Notes: a model not told the origin generated them from the sequence alone. Shown: positions 1-8,493, counted from the stretch's first letter. The stretch is 64,000 bases of DNA from VRUE01 sp033856275 (GCA_033856275.1 JAWVFJ010000033.1:1-64000), one strand, 5' to 3'. Made by a program: numbers and translations.

Positions 1-1378
1 TGGAGCTGGGGATGTTGACGTAGTCGTTGGTGCCGTCGAAGCGGACCGAGCGGTTGGTGCTGTCGGCGGGCAGCAGGCTCGCCTGGCCGAGCAGGGCGCC
101 GTTTTTATAGGCGCCGGGGTTGAGGCCGGCGGCATCGTTCGCGGTCGTGCCGCTCGTCTCCCCCAGCCTCCAGTAACCGGACGGTCCGTCGCTGAGCACT
201 GTGTTCGAGTAGGGCGAGGAACCGCCACCCCGGTCGAGGGCGATCGTGTCTGTCTCGGAGGCCGACCACTTGCCGGACGCGTCCTTGAACTGGACGTAAA
301 CCGTCTTCGTACCGTCGGCGTTGTTGCCGCCGAAGGCAGAGTTGGTCAGGTTCCAGCCGATCGCCTGCGCCGTCGATTCTTTGCCGGTGTAGGCCTGGGG
401 GGCCGACCAGGTGCTGCCGTCGTTCGAGAGGCGCAGCTGAGTCACGCCGCTGATGTCGTCCCGGCCCAGCACCTTCACGCTCACATTCGGCGACGTCGTC
501 GCAGCGTCGATGTCGTTGATCCTCACCGTGCCGGTCGGCGGGTTGGCGTCGACGAGCTGTCCTTTCTGGACGCCGAAGAGGGTGATCGCTTCGTTGTCTT
601 CCGCGCTCTCGCGGCTCGGATCGGCCTTGCCCGGGCTCTCGTAGACCTTGTTCAGCGGGTCGGCGACCGAGCGCAGGACATACTGCCCGTCCGGCAGCGA
701 CCCGCTCGGCCCGAGGTCGATCCACTGCTCGAAGCGAAAGTAGTCGTAGGTGTCCCCCCAGCCCGGCGAGATCCCCTGCAGCATCTTGCCCTGAGAGTCG
801 GGGAAGCAGCCTCCGGTGCCGTACACCTCGGGGTATGGCTGGTTCGGAACGCCACTGCGGATGAACTCCTCGTCGATCATGCAGCTCGTCGTCTTGGACC
901 CGACCGTCGGCGTCCCTTTGGTTTTGCCGCTGGCCAGCCACGCGTCGTAGTCGGCCTTGGTCCAGAGCTCGTAGCGGCCCCATTCGTCGTAGTGGTAGTG
1001 CGAGTGCGCAGCGTGGTAGTAGAAGTTTCCGGCGGCGAAGTCGGTCGAGCCGCCGGAGTCGTCATAGACGCGCTGGGTCGCGGGACCCGTTTTCGTTTTG
1101 GAGTCGATCAGGGCACGCATCTCGAGCTTGCCGGGGCCGTTGTTCCAAGTGGTGTTGGAGAAGCGCAGCACGTTGTGCATCACGGTGGCTTCGCTCGCGT
1201 CGACATCGGCGTTGTCGAAACGCAGGTCGCGGGGGGCAAGCGTCTTCAGGTTCGGGTACAGGAGCGTGGCGGCCTTGGCGGGCGCGGCCGACAGTGCGAG
1301 CAGGAGCGCCGAGAGCAGGAGCAGGGCGAACGAGCTGCGCTTCTTTACAGCGATACTTTTCCGGACACCGGACAGCAT
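1..1378 (-). CDS. Secreted lysyl-oxidase-like copper amine oxidase with Ig-like and LamG-like tail (3' end outside window)
   Basis: The frame is open from an ATG at 1378 to the window edge (459 codons seen). Residues about 10-37 form a Sec signal peptide. The LOX domain spans about 40-270. It has the copper-talon pattern H-x2-H-x-H-Y-H at 122-129, followed by DE, and a QGISPGWGDTY segment at 201-211 followed by QWIDL, which matches animal LOX (QGLSPG...DTY...QWID). K162, in SKTTSCMID, aligns with the lysine that forms the lysine tyrosylquinone cofactor in human LOX, and Y211 with its partner tyrosine. An Ig-like region (about 282-382) and the start of a concanavalin-like LamG domain (PSGYWRLGE, about 399) follow. 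Known LOX enzymes oxidise peptidyl lysine to allysine; that activity here is inferred. The gene is co-oriented with the collagen-like gene at 4099-5727. No strong ribosome binding site is visible. Confidence 0.85.
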   Translation of the reverse strand, partial: MLSGVRKSIAVKKRSSFALLLLSALLLALSAAPAKAATLLYPNLKTLAPRDLRFDNADVDASEATVMHNVLRFSNTTWNNGPGKLEMRALIDSKTKTGPATQRVYDDSGGSTDFAAGNFYYHAAHSHYHYDEWGRYELWTKADYDAWLASGKTKGTPTVGSKTTSCMIDEEFIRSGVPNQPYPEVYGTGGCFPDSQGKMLQGISPGWGDTYDYFRFEQWIDLGPSGSLPDGQYVLRSVADPLNKVYESPGKADPSRESAEDNEAITLFGVQKGQLVDANPPTGTVRINDIDAATTSPNVSVKVLGRDDISGVTQLRLSNDGSTWSAPQAYTGKESTAQAIGWNLTNSAFGGNNADGTKTVYVQFKDASGKWSASETDTIALDRGGGSSPYSNTVLSDGPSGYWRLGETSGTTANDAAGLNPGAYKNGALLGQASLLPADSTNRSVRFDGTNDYVNIPSS

Positions 1379-1452
1379 CAAAGGAACGTTACCCCTATGA
1401 GCAAGACCGCCCCGTTCAGCAATTCGTCTACAGAGGGACGGATGGCTAAAGC

Positions 1453-2667
1453 TCAAACTTTGTGCCTCTGCAGGAGCTTCTTGCCGATCACCATGCGCTG
1501 GATCTCCGAGGTGCCCTCGCCGATCAAGAGCAGCGGCGCGTCGCGGTAGAGGCGCTCGATCTCGTACTCCTTCGAGTAGCCATAGCCGCCGTGGATGCGG
1601 AAGCACTCCTCGACGCACTCCTTGCCGGTCTCCGAGGCGAGCAGCTTGGCCATGCCTGCCTCGAGGTCGGAGCGCTCGCCGGCGTCCTTCATCCGCGCCG
1701 CCTTGCGGGTGAGGAGGCGGGCGGCCTCGATCTTGGTCGCCATGTCGGCGAGCTTGAACTGGATCGCCTGGTGCTGGGCGATCGGCTTGCCGAAGGTCTT
1801 GCGCTCCTGGGAATAGCGCAGGGCCAACTCGAGGGCGCGCTGAGCGATGCCGACGCCGCGGGCGGCCACGTTGACCCGGCCGACCTCGAGCGCGTCCATC
1901 ATCTGCACGAAGCCCTCGCCGACCCCCGCCTCCTCGCCGCCGAGCACGCGCTCGGGCGGGCAGCGGTAGCCGTCGTAGACGAGCTCGGTCGACTCGACGC
2001 CCTTGTAGCCCATCTTCTTGATCTTGGGCGGAACCGTCAGGCCGGCGAAGTCGCCCTCGTTGACTTCCTTCCAAGGCTCCTTCTCGGTGATGAAGCAGGT
2101 CATCCCCTTGTAGGCCGGTTCGGCTTTGGGATCGGTCTTCATCAGCACGAAGACGACGGAGGAGCCGAGGCCGTTAGTGACCCACATCTTCTGACCGTTC
2201 AGCTGCCACTTGCCATCGTCGCCCTTCTTGGCCGTCGACTTGATGCCCTGCACGTCGGAGCCGACCTCGGGCTCAGACAGCGAGAAGGCGGCGCGGACCT
2301 CACCCGTCGCCATCTTCGGCAGGAAGTACTCCTTCTGCTCGTCGGTGCCGAACTTCATCAAGAGGTAGGAGCCGATGAAGTGGGTGTTGACGACGCCGGA
2401 GATCGAGATCCAGCCGCGCGAGAGCTCTTCGACGATCATCGCGTACGTCGTCAGGTCGAGCCCCATGCCGCCGTACTCTTCGGGAATCGTCACCCCGAAG
2501 AGGCCGAGCTCCTTCATTTCCTCGACGATCGGCTCCGGGAAGGAGTCCTCGTGGTCGTAGTGCTCGGCGTTGGGGATGATCTTCTCGTCGGCGAACTGGC
2601 GCACCATTTCGGTGATCGCCTGCTGCTCGTCGGTCTGCTCACGGAAGGCGGCGGTATCTACAGCCAT
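1453..2667 (-). CDS. Acyl-CoA dehydrogenase
   Basis: This is a 404-residue FAD-dependent acyl-CoA dehydrogenase that introduces the alpha-beta double bond in an acyl-CoA. The N-terminal helical domain (to about 130), the beta domain with FSLSEPEVGSD (FAD and substrate contacts) and the C-terminal helical domain with RKTFGKPIAQHQAIQ are all present. The catalytic base is the glutamate of GEGTSEIQ at about residue 384. The frame stays open upstream to 3021, but the added 118 residues are compositionally non-coding. The ATG at 2667 has AGGAG just upstream and fits the family length. The gene lies downstream of a divergent promoter region shared with the CAP gene. The acyl substrate cannot be read from sequence; medium or short chain is likely. 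Confidence 0.93.
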   Translation of the reverse strand: MAVDTAAFREQTDEQQAITEMVRQFADEKIIPNAEHYDHEDSFPEPIVEEMKELGLFGVTIPEEYGGMGLDLTTYAMIVEELSRGWISISGVVNTHFIGSYLLMKFGTDEQKEYFLPKMATGEVRAAFSLSEPEVGSDVQGIKSTAKKGDDGKWQLNGQKMWVTNGLGSSVVFVLMKTDPKAEPAYKGMTCFITEKEPWKEVNEGDFAGLTVPPKIKKMGYKGVESTELVYDGYRCPPERVLGGEEAGVGEGFVQMMDALEVGRVNVAARGVGIAQRALELALRYSQERKTFGKPIAQHQAIQFKLADMATKIEAARLLTRKAARMKDAGERSDLEAGMAKLLASETGKECVEECFRIHGGYGYSKEYEIERLYRDAPLLLIGEGTSEIQRMVIGKKLLQRHKV

Positions 2668-2845
2668 GGCTCCTGCTCGGGTCGGGTGGGGACGGGAGCG
2701 GAAGGATATCGGCGCTGCCCCTCCGGCTGCCCCGGGACTGCGATGCGCCTCGACCGACTCTGACCGGAACGCCTGGTACATACGTCCAGGCAAAGTAGAT
2801 CCAGATGCCCTCATGCATCGCGCGCTATCTGACGACAAGGGACCG

Positions 2846-3469
2846 ATGGCATCCAAGCTCGCTTTTCCAGTCGCAATCGCGCTGGCCATCCTCTCGCTGG
2901 GGCCACCGAGCGCGCTCGCCCTGGGGGTCCAGTACCAGCGGAGCACGGGGCGGAGCACCCCTCTCGCCCAAACGTCGAGCTCGCTCATCGCGCCAGCGGT
3001 GGCCTGTCCGAACCAGGCCAATGCCTCTGCCTCCCCCGAAACTCAGCAGCAGTCGATGCGCTGCATGACCGACTTCGCCCGCGCCCGCGCCGGCCTGGGC
3101 GCGCTCGATGACTCCCAGCAGCTCGATCTATCGGCCCAGGAAAAGGCGGCTGACCTTCTGCGTTGCAACAGCTTCAGCCACACCGCCTGCGGCCGGGAAT
3201 TCACGTACTGGATGCACCAGGTCGGCTACATCTCCGAATCCTGCTGGCACGTAGGCGAGAACCTGGCCTGGGGGACCGGCGCCTTCGGCACGGTGCGCTC
3301 GATCTTCCAGGCCTGGATGCGATCCCCTGGCCATCGCCAGAATATCCTTGGCAACTACGAGGATCTCGGGCTCAGCCTGAAGGTCGGCGAGGTCGAAGGC
3401 CGCGCCGAGGCCGTCGTGTGGACCGCACATTTCGGCTCCCACTGCGGAGTGGCAGCGGCCGAAAACTAG
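2846..3469 (+). CDS. Secreted CAP-domain (SCP/PR-1-like) protein
   Basis: A 207-residue protein with a hydrophobic signal peptide (about residues 5-28) and a C-terminal CAP domain. Typical CAP features are the N-terminal helix with RARAGLG, SFSHTACG, the GENLAWG signature, the W-x2-SPGHR-x-NIL segment and a final WTAHFGSHCG strand. Several cysteines suggest disulfides. The ATG at 2846 was chosen because AAGGGA lies just upstream; an in-frame ATG at 2813 would only add an unlikely hydrophilic leader. Bacterial CAP proteins are extracellular and their functions are mostly unknown (lipid or sterol binding, or proteolysis, have been proposed). Only 18 bp separate it from the downstream lipoprotein, so the two are probably one transcript. 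Confidence 0.88.
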   Translation: MASKLAFPVAIALAILSLGPPSALALGVQYQRSTGRSTPLAQTSSSLIAPAVACPNQANASASPETQQQSMRCMTDFARARAGLGALDDSQQLDLSAQEKAADLLRCNSFSHTACGREFTYWMHQVGYISESCWHVGENLAWGTGAFGTVRSIFQAWMRSPGHRQNILGNYEDLGLSLKVGEVEGRAEAVVWTAHFGSHCGVAAAEN

Positions 3470-3487
3470 GCGACGGAGGAAGCAAGA

Positions 3488-4015
3488 ATGGAGAAATTTG
3501 CCGGAGCGGGCCTCGTGGCAGTCGTGCTGGCTCTCGTGCTGCTGCCGGGCTGCGGAGGGTCGAAGGATGACTCGAGCACGCAAGCAAACTCAAACGGCGC
3601 CGAAATCGTCAGCGCCAGCTCCCTGCGGGCAGCGGTGGCAAAGGAGAGGGCGCCCGTCTACTGGGCCGGAGAGCGAAGGGGAACGAAGCTGGAGCTGAGC
3701 CGACCGAGCGAAGACCGTACGTACGTGCGGTATCTGACCGGGGACGCCGAGGCCGGCGATCGACGGCCCAGCTTCCTCACCGTCAGCACCTATGCGCAAC
3801 CGAACGCGGTGGCCACGCTGCGTCGCCAGGGCAAGCGGCCGGGAGGGGCGATCAGTCTCGCCCCAGGCAACGCCACGGTCTACTTCAACCGGACCGACCC
3901 CCGCAGCATCTATCTCGCCTATCCCGGCGTTCCAGTCGAGATCGAGGTCTACGGCCCGAGCTTCAAACGCGCGCGGCAACTCGTCAACTCGGGCCAGATA
4001 GTCGCCGTCGGCTGA
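3488..4015 (+). CDS. Predicted lipoprotein of unknown function
   Basis: A 175-residue protein with a lipoprotein signal peptide ending in the lipobox LLPGC (Cys22), followed by a Ser/Asn/Gly-rich linker. The rest is an alpha/beta region of about 130 residues without a motif I recognise. GGAGGA sits 8 nt before the ATG. It follows the CAP gene by 18 bp and ends just before a strong hairpin terminator. It is presumably anchored on the outer face of the membrane. No function can be assigned. Its neighbours, the CAP, collagen-like and LOX genes, suggest an envelope role, but that is only context. Confidence 0.82.
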   Translation: MEKFAGAGLVAVVLALVLLPGCGGSKDDSSTQANSNGAEIVSASSLRAAVAKERAPVYWAGERRGTKLELSRPSEDRTYVRYLTGDAEAGDRRPSFLTVSTYAQPNAVATLRRQGKRPGGAISLAPGNATVYFNRTDPRSIYLAYPGVPVEIEVYGPSFKRARQLVNSGQIVAVG

Positions 4016-4041
4016 AAACCGAGCTGACTCCTCGCCGAAAC

Positions 4042-4076
4042 GCCGTCGCCCACCCCATCGAGGGGTGGGCGACGGC
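4042..4076. terminator. Bidirectional hairpin terminator between convergent genes
   Basis: A perfect 15-bp inverted repeat (GCCGTCGCCCACCCC and its complement) around the 5-nt loop ATCGA. It lies between the stop codons of the lipoprotein gene (4015, + strand) and the collagen-like gene (4099, - strand). There is no long T tract, but the stem is very stable and the position suits both strands. Confidence 0.8.
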
Positions 4077-4098
4077 ACAACGGCAATGTCCGGCTCGA

Positions 4099-5727
4099 CT
4101 ACGGCTGGTAGTCGAGGCGGAAGAACATCGTGCTGGAGCTGGGGCTTGAGTTCTCGGTTGCCAGAACCGAGATCGCATCCCCCGCCGAGAACGTCTGCGA
4201 GTTTTTGGTGTCTTCGCAACTCGTGGCACCTCCGACAATCGTGCAGGTGATACCGGTATTGACCGGAGCGGCGGCACCCGCCGGGTCCCTCCGGACGGTG
4301 AACACGTAGCTGTCGCCCCCGCCTGGGGAGCTGGTCATGAAGACCCGCAGGTTGGTGACTTTCCCACCTGAAGGCAGCACTTCCTGAATCGGCGACTCGG
4401 AGGTCGTGCTCAGGTCTATGGAAGGCCCGAAGAACCGGTTGCCCATCGCGTTGGTGACCGTGGCGCTTCCACCTCCGCCACGGAGCTCACGCGCGGCAGC
4501 CGGTCCGGCTGGGCCCTGTTCGCCAACGGGACCTTTGTCACCCGTCAAGCCCTTGTCGCCGGTCGGACCCTTGTCGCCCGTAAGGCCCTTATCGCCGGTC
4601 GGACCTTTGTCGCCGGTCGGACCTTTGTCACCAACTGGGCCTTTATCACCCGTAAGGCCCTTGTCGCCGGTCGGACCCTTGTCGCCCGTAAGGCCCTTGT
4701 CGCCGGTCGGACCTTGCTCGCCAACGGGACCCTGGGGTCCGATCGGACCCTGCGGCCCGGCAGGACCTTGCTCACCCTGGGGGCCTTTGTCGCCCACCGG
4801 TCCCTGCTCGCCCTGAGGACCTTTCTCGCCGGTCGGACCTTGCTCGCCAACCTGGCCTTTCTCGCCGGTCGGACCTTGTTCGCCGGGATTGCCCTGCGGG
4901 CCTTTGTCGCCCACCGGTCCCTGCTCGCCCTGAGGACCTTTCTCGCCCGTCGGGCCCTGTTCGCCAACCTGGCCTTTCTCGCCAACCGGGCCTTGAGGCC
5001 CAGTTGAGCCCTGCTCACCGGGAGCGCCTTTCTCACCCGGGTCGCCTTGAGGTCCTTTCTCACCTACGGGGCCCTGCTCCCCCTGAGGGCCTTTGTCCCC
5101 CTGAGGGCCTTTGTCCCCGGGATCGCCCTGGGGGCCCTTGTCGCCGACGGGGCCCTGCTGACCAACCGGGCCTTTCTCGCCGGTCGGGCCTTGTTCGCCG
5201 GGATTGCCCTGGGGGCCTTTGTCGCCGGTCGAGCCTTTGTCGCCCACCGGTCCCTGCTCGCCCTGGGGACCCTTGTCACCCTGGAGACCCTTGTCTCCAG
5301 TCGGTCCCTTCTCGCCGATCGGTCCCTTCTCGCCCTGTGGTCCCTTGTCGCCTACCGGGCCTTTCTCGCCCTGCGGGCCAATGGGACCTGCGGGGCCGAT
5401 TGCCCCTGCGGCGCCGGTAGGACCGGCCGCACCGGTTGGGCCTGTAGCGCCGCTTTCGGCTTCGACACCCAACACACCCTGCTTACCGGAGGTGGTCAGG
5501 AACAAGACACCGCGCTCGCTTTTATTACAGCGAGCGTTCGCCGAAACCAGGCGGACCGTGCCCTGGCCCTCTCCACTCCGCTTGATGCAGAGGTTGAGCG
5601 CATTGAAAGAAGTTGTCGCCGCCTGAGCGGACGTGGATGCCACCGACAGGCCAACGAGGATCAGGCATGCCGCGAGGCCAAGAGCCAGATAACGAAAGCG
5701 GGACGGTGCGATCGATTGAGCAGTCAT
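4099..5727 (-). CDS. Secreted collagen-like (Gly-X-Y repeat) protein
   Basis: A 542-residue protein with four parts. The signal peptide covers 1-36. A short N-terminal domain (about 37-92) holds two cysteines, in a layout common ahead of bacterial collagen repeats. About 106 uninterrupted Gly-X-Y triplets span about 93-410. A C-terminal domain of about 130 residues, rich in beta-type sequence and with two cysteines, may be a trimerising head. The triplets are dominated by GPQ, GPT, GPV, GDK, GEK and GEQ. About 30 lysines are present, all in the Y position after Asp or Glu. The ATG at 5727 has AAGGAG 9-14 nt upstream; the in-frame extension to 5799 has no support. The protein probably forms an extracellular triple helix. 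Nearby lysyl oxidase and CAP genes suggest a matrix role. Confidence 0.93.
   Translation of the reverse strand: MTAQSIAPSRFRYLALGLAACLILVGLSVASTSAQAATTSFNALNLCIKRSGEGQGTVRLVSANARCNKSERGVLFLTTSGKQGVLGVEAESGATGPTGAAGPTGAAGAIGPAGPIGPQGEKGPVGDKGPQGEKGPIGEKGPTGDKGLQGDKGPQGEQGPVGDKGSTGDKGPQGNPGEQGPTGEKGPVGQQGPVGDKGPQGDPGDKGPQGDKGPQGEQGPVGEKGPQGDPGEKGAPGEQGSTGPQGPVGEKGQVGEQGPTGEKGPQGEQGPVGDKGPQGNPGEQGPTGEKGQVGEQGPTGEKGPQGEQGPVGDKGPQGEQGPAGPQGPIGPQGPVGEQGPTGDKGLTGDKGPTGDKGLTGDKGPVGDKGPTGDKGPTGDKGLTGDKGPTGDKGLTGDKGPVGEQGPAGPAAARELRGGGGSATVTNAMGNRFFGPSIDLSTTSESPIQEVLPSGGKVTNLRVFMTSSPGGGDSYVFTVRRDPAGAAAPVNTGITCTIVGGATSCEDTKNSQTFSAGDAISVLATENSSPSSSTMFFRLDYQP
4495..5451 (-). repeat. Collagen-like Gly-X-Y coding repeat tract
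   Basis: About 106 tandem 9-bp codon triplets (Gly-X-Y) within the collagen-like gene. Longer units recur, such as blocks of GPTGDKGLTGDK near the C-terminal end and GPTGEKGPQGEQGPVGDK blocks in the middle. This suggests growth by internal duplication. Copy number may vary between strains, and assembly errors are possible here. Confidence 0.9.
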
Positions 5728-5864
5728 TCCGGTGATCTCCTTGCTGTTGGGCCCTTCGGGAAGAGACCGCCCTTTCGAGGGGCGTTTGGGCCGCGTCACC
5801 GGACAGAACGATTGAGTGCTCGACTTCTTCAGTCAGACATTTGTCCAACTAGTGGCTAATAGGC

Positions 5865-7262
5865 TCAAGTTTGGCCCAAAAGTGAGGTTCGAGACTCGAA
5901 TGCTGAGATCGGGGCTCGCGCCTTGAGCAGTATCTCCTCGAACTCCTCCTCGGGGTCGGAGTCGACGACGATCGCGCCGCCGGCACCGATCGTGGCGGCG
6001 CCGCGATCGAGGACGATCGTCCTGATCGAGACGCTGAGGTCGCAGGCGCCGCCCCGGCCGAACCAGCCGATCGCCCCGGAGTAGACCCCGCGCGCCTCGC
6101 TCTCGAGCTCGTCGATGATCTCCATCGTGCGCAGCTTCGGCGCCCCGGTCATCGATCCGGGCGGAAAGCAGGCGCGCACGCAGTCGGCGGAGCCCAGGTG
6201 GTCGCGCAGCCGCCCGCGCACGCTGGAGACCAGTTGGTGCACCGTCTCGTAGGACTCGACCCGCATCAGCTCCGGCACCTCCACAGAGCCCAGCTCGCAG
6301 ACACGGCCGAGGTCGTTGCGGAGCAGGTCGACGATCGTCACGTTCTCGGCGCGCGACTTCTCCCCCGAACGCAGCGCGGTGGCAAGGCGGGCGTCCTCGG
6401 CAGGCGTCTCACCGCGGCGGCTGGTGCCCTTGATCGGGCGCGCTTCTGCTTGGCCATTCCGGTCGACGGCGAGGAAGCGCTCCGGCGAGGAGCTCAGCAC
6501 CGCCAGGCCCCCGAAGCGCAGGTAGGCGGAGAAAGGAGCGGGGTTGGCGCGGCGCAGGGCCCGGTAGAGCTCCAGCGGCTCTGCGGCGGTCTCGCCCCCC
6601 AGCTTGTTCGTCAGGCAGATCTCGTAGCTGTGGCCCGCGATCAAGTAACGCTGGCAGGCTGCGATGTCCTCGCGGTAGCGCCGACGCGAGCGACGCAGTA
6701 CCAGCTCAGGGGGAGACGCATCGAGCCGAGGCTCGGCGAGCGGCGGCAGTGCGGCGAACCGCTGGCCCGTCTCCTCGATCCATGGGTCGGCCTCGGTGAT
6801 GCTGAGGAGGTAGGTGTGGCCCTCGTGGTGGTCGAAGGCGAGGAGGCGGTCGGCGAAGATCAGGGCGGCGTCCGGCGTCGACGCACGGTGCGCGGCTGCG
6901 CCCTCGCATTCGGCCTTCAGCTCATAGCCGAGATAACCGGCGAAGCCGCCGTCGAAGTCGAATGGCAGCTCGCTGCCGGGACCAGGATCACGCAGGTGCT
7001 GTGTTTCACGGCCTAGGAAATCGAAGATCGATTCCCCTCTCTCCTCCACGCCATCCCGCCGTTCCACCCGCAGCCGACCGGCGTTGACGTCATAGGTGAC
7101 GACCGCCCCTAGAGGGCCACTCGCATCACCCATGAAGGAGAAGCGGCCGCGCTCGCCCGCAGCGCTGCTATCGAGCCAGAAGGCGTTCGGACTCGCTCCA
7201 TATACATGGACAAAGGCCCCCTCGGGGTCGGGCAAGATGTCGAGCCTGCGCACAGAGAGCAT
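5865..7262 (-). CDS. pabB: Aminodeoxychorismate synthase component I
   Basis: A 465-residue chorismate-utilising enzyme. With a glutamine amidotransferase partner it makes 4-amino-4-deoxychorismate for folate. The chorismate-binding domain fills the C-terminal half, with PIKGTSRRG (K278), the segment ENVTIVDLLRNDLG and the signature FPPGSMTGAPK. The lysine of PIKGT is the residue that distinguishes PabB from TrpE, which has PIAGT. The N-terminal part, with the FWLDSS segment, matches the TrpE/PabB N-terminal domain. I chose the ATG at 7262; an in-frame ATG at 7292 would overlap the divergent pabC gene. No pabA is visible in the window. The divergent aminotransferase gene starts 20 bp away. 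Confidence 0.88.
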   Translation of the reverse strand: MLSVRRLDILPDPEGAFVHVYGASPNAFWLDSSAAGERGRFSFMGDASGPLGAVVTYDVNAGRLRVERRDGVEERGESIFDFLGRETQHLRDPGPGSELPFDFDGGFAGYLGYELKAECEGAAAHRASTPDAALIFADRLLAFDHHEGHTYLLSITEADPWIEETGQRFAALPPLAEPRLDASPPELVLRRSRRRYREDIAACQRYLIAGHSYEICLTNKLGGETAAEPLELYRALRRANPAPFSAYLRFGGLAVLSSSPERFLAVDRNGQAEARPIKGTSRRGETPAEDARLATALRSGEKSRAENVTIVDLLRNDLGRVCELGSVEVPELMRVESYETVHQLVSSVRGRLRDHLGSADCVRACFPPGSMTGAPKLRTMEIIDELESEARGVYSGAIGWFGRGGACDLSVSIRTIVLDRGAATIGAGGAIVVDSDPEEEFEEILLKARAPISAFESRTSLLGQT

Positions 7263-7282
7263 CCAAGGCAAGATATTCGGCA

Positions 7283-8077
7283 ATGTCAGCAACTCCCCAT
7301 GCCGATCCCGGCGGGGGCGTCTTCGAGACCATGCTGGTCCTCGCCGGCCGGCCGGTCGAGCTCGACGCTCATATCGAGCGACTGACCGCGAGCCTCGTGG
7401 CGCTCTATGGCAGCCCGCTTCCCAGCGGGACGACCGATGCTTTGCTCGATCGGGCGGGCGAAGTCGAGCACGGAAAACTGCGCATCACGGTCCGCCCGGC
7501 CCAGGGGCGCGTGGAGCTGAAGGTCACCGCGAGCGAGATCGACGCGACGACCGTCTTCCCAGCTTTCGAGCGTGGGGTCGCACTGCGCAACTTCGTCGTC
7601 GAGGGCGGACTCGGCGATCACAAGTGGGCCGACCGTCGCCTGCTCGAGCGCGCTACGGCCGCCGCACCGGCCGGTGAGTTGCCGCTGCTCGTCGACGCCG
7701 ACGGCGCCGTACTGGAGGCTTCGCGGGGAAGCGTCTTCGCCGTCCGGGAGGGGAGGTTGACGACGCCGCCCACAGACGGACGCATCCTCCCCTCGATCGC
7801 CCGCCGTCAGGCAATCGAAGTGGCTGCAGCCCGCGAGATCGAAGTCAGCGAAGAGCGACTGACGCTCGAAGACCTCGGCGCCGGCGAGGTCTTCCTTGCC
7901 GGCTCGGTCCGTGGAATCGAGCCGGTGCGGGCTTGCGACGGTGCCGAGCTTCGGCCCCCCAGCGAGATCAGTGGGCGGATTGCGGACGGACTGCGGCGTC
8001 GCTGGACCCGGGCCTCGGCAGGGGAACGCGCTGCAACTGCCGCAGGCGGGCGACGAGCCGGTCAGCCCGTGCGCTGA
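7283..8077 (+). CDS. pabC: Class IV PLP aminotransferase, probable aminodeoxychorismate lyase
   Basis: A 264-residue fold-type IV PLP enzyme. K114 in GDHKWADRR is the expected Schiff-base lysine. LEASRGSVFAV matches the conserved E-x2-x2-N-x-F strand of the family, here with Ser for Asn. TPPTDGRILPSIAR and the glycine-rich FLAGSVRGI segment are also typical. The divergent pabB neighbour suggests 4-amino-4-deoxychorismate lyase, which releases pyruvate and p-aminobenzoate. D-amino-acid or branched-chain aminotransferase activity cannot be excluded. The last 20-30 residues are Arg/Ala-rich, overlap an opposite ORF and may be poorly conserved. Confidence 0.8.
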   Translation: MSATPHADPGGGVFETMLVLAGRPVELDAHIERLTASLVALYGSPLPSGTTDALLDRAGEVEHGKLRITVRPAQGRVELKVTASEIDATTVFPAFERGVALRNFVVEGGLGDHKWADRRLLERATAAAPAGELPLLVDADGAVLEASRGSVFAVREGRLTTPPTDGRILPSIARRQAIEVAAAREIEVSEERLTLEDLGAGEVFLAGSVRGIEPVRACDGAELRPPSEISGRIADGLRRRWTRASAGERAATAAGGRRAGQPVR

Positions 8078-8384
8078 AGTTGCTGAGGCTGTCGTCCTCT
8101 TCCGGCCTCGTCGCAGGCGGTGGTGACGGTGACAACGCCATCGAGGCAATTCGGCCCTGCGCGTCGAGGGCGGCAACACTGGCCTTCTCAGCCAGCGCGG
8201 CGGCCCGCCGCGCCTGCTCGGCAGCATCGATCGCCGCCGCTCCCACGGTCATCACGGCAGCCTCAGAAGCGCGTGCCATCGCCAGTGCCTGCTCGACCCG
8301 CTGCTCCAGTTCGCCGATCAGGGGCGGCCGCGAATGCTCGGGCAGCAACCAGTCCTGCGTGCTGTCGCCGGCGGCACCATCCAT
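7968..8384 (-). CDS. Small Ala-rich coiled-coil hypothetical protein
   Basis: A 138-residue ORF. Its central region (about 20-80) is an Ala/Glu/Arg-rich helix with heptad character, followed by a Pro/Ser linker. No family was recognised. GAGGAG directly precedes the ATG at 8384. It overlaps the 3' end of pabC by 110 bp on the opposite strand, so one of the two C-termini may be wrong. Amino acid composition favours a real gene, but conservation is needed to be sure. Confidence 0.45.
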   Translation of the reverse strand: MDGAAGDSTQDWLLPEHSRPPLIGELEQRVEQALAMARASEAAVMTVGAAAIDAAEQARRAAALAEKASVAALDAQGRIASMALSPSPPPATRPEEDDSLSNFSARADRLVARLRQLQRVPLPRPGSSDAAVRPQSAH

Positions 8385-8493
8385 CTCCTCAAGGTACGGC
8401 GGCTGCCCCGAAAGTCCTCCGCAGCGGCCCCGAACGCGCGTTTGGCTTTTGCCTTAGATTTCGCCCCGACAACGAACGAGCAACAGGAGCAGC

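Noticed and set aside
105..983. 292-aa minus ORF in the LOX region
   Set aside because: It is Arg-rich and lies in another frame; the frame with signal peptide and LOX motifs runs from 1378 to the window edge.
2668..3021. Upstream extension of the acyl-CoA dehydrogenase frame
   Set aside because: It lacks family similarity and overlaps the CAP gene; an AGGAG-ATG start at 2667 fits.
4495..5451. Regular repeat that could be mistaken for a CRISPR or minisatellite array
   Set aside because: The units are coding Gly-X-Y triplets without unique spacers.
4406..5626. Long open frames on both strands across the collagen repeat (Pro/Leu- or Arg/Ala-rich)
   Set aside because: They are shadows of the 9-bp repeat in the real minus frame; there is no start signal and composition is repetitive.
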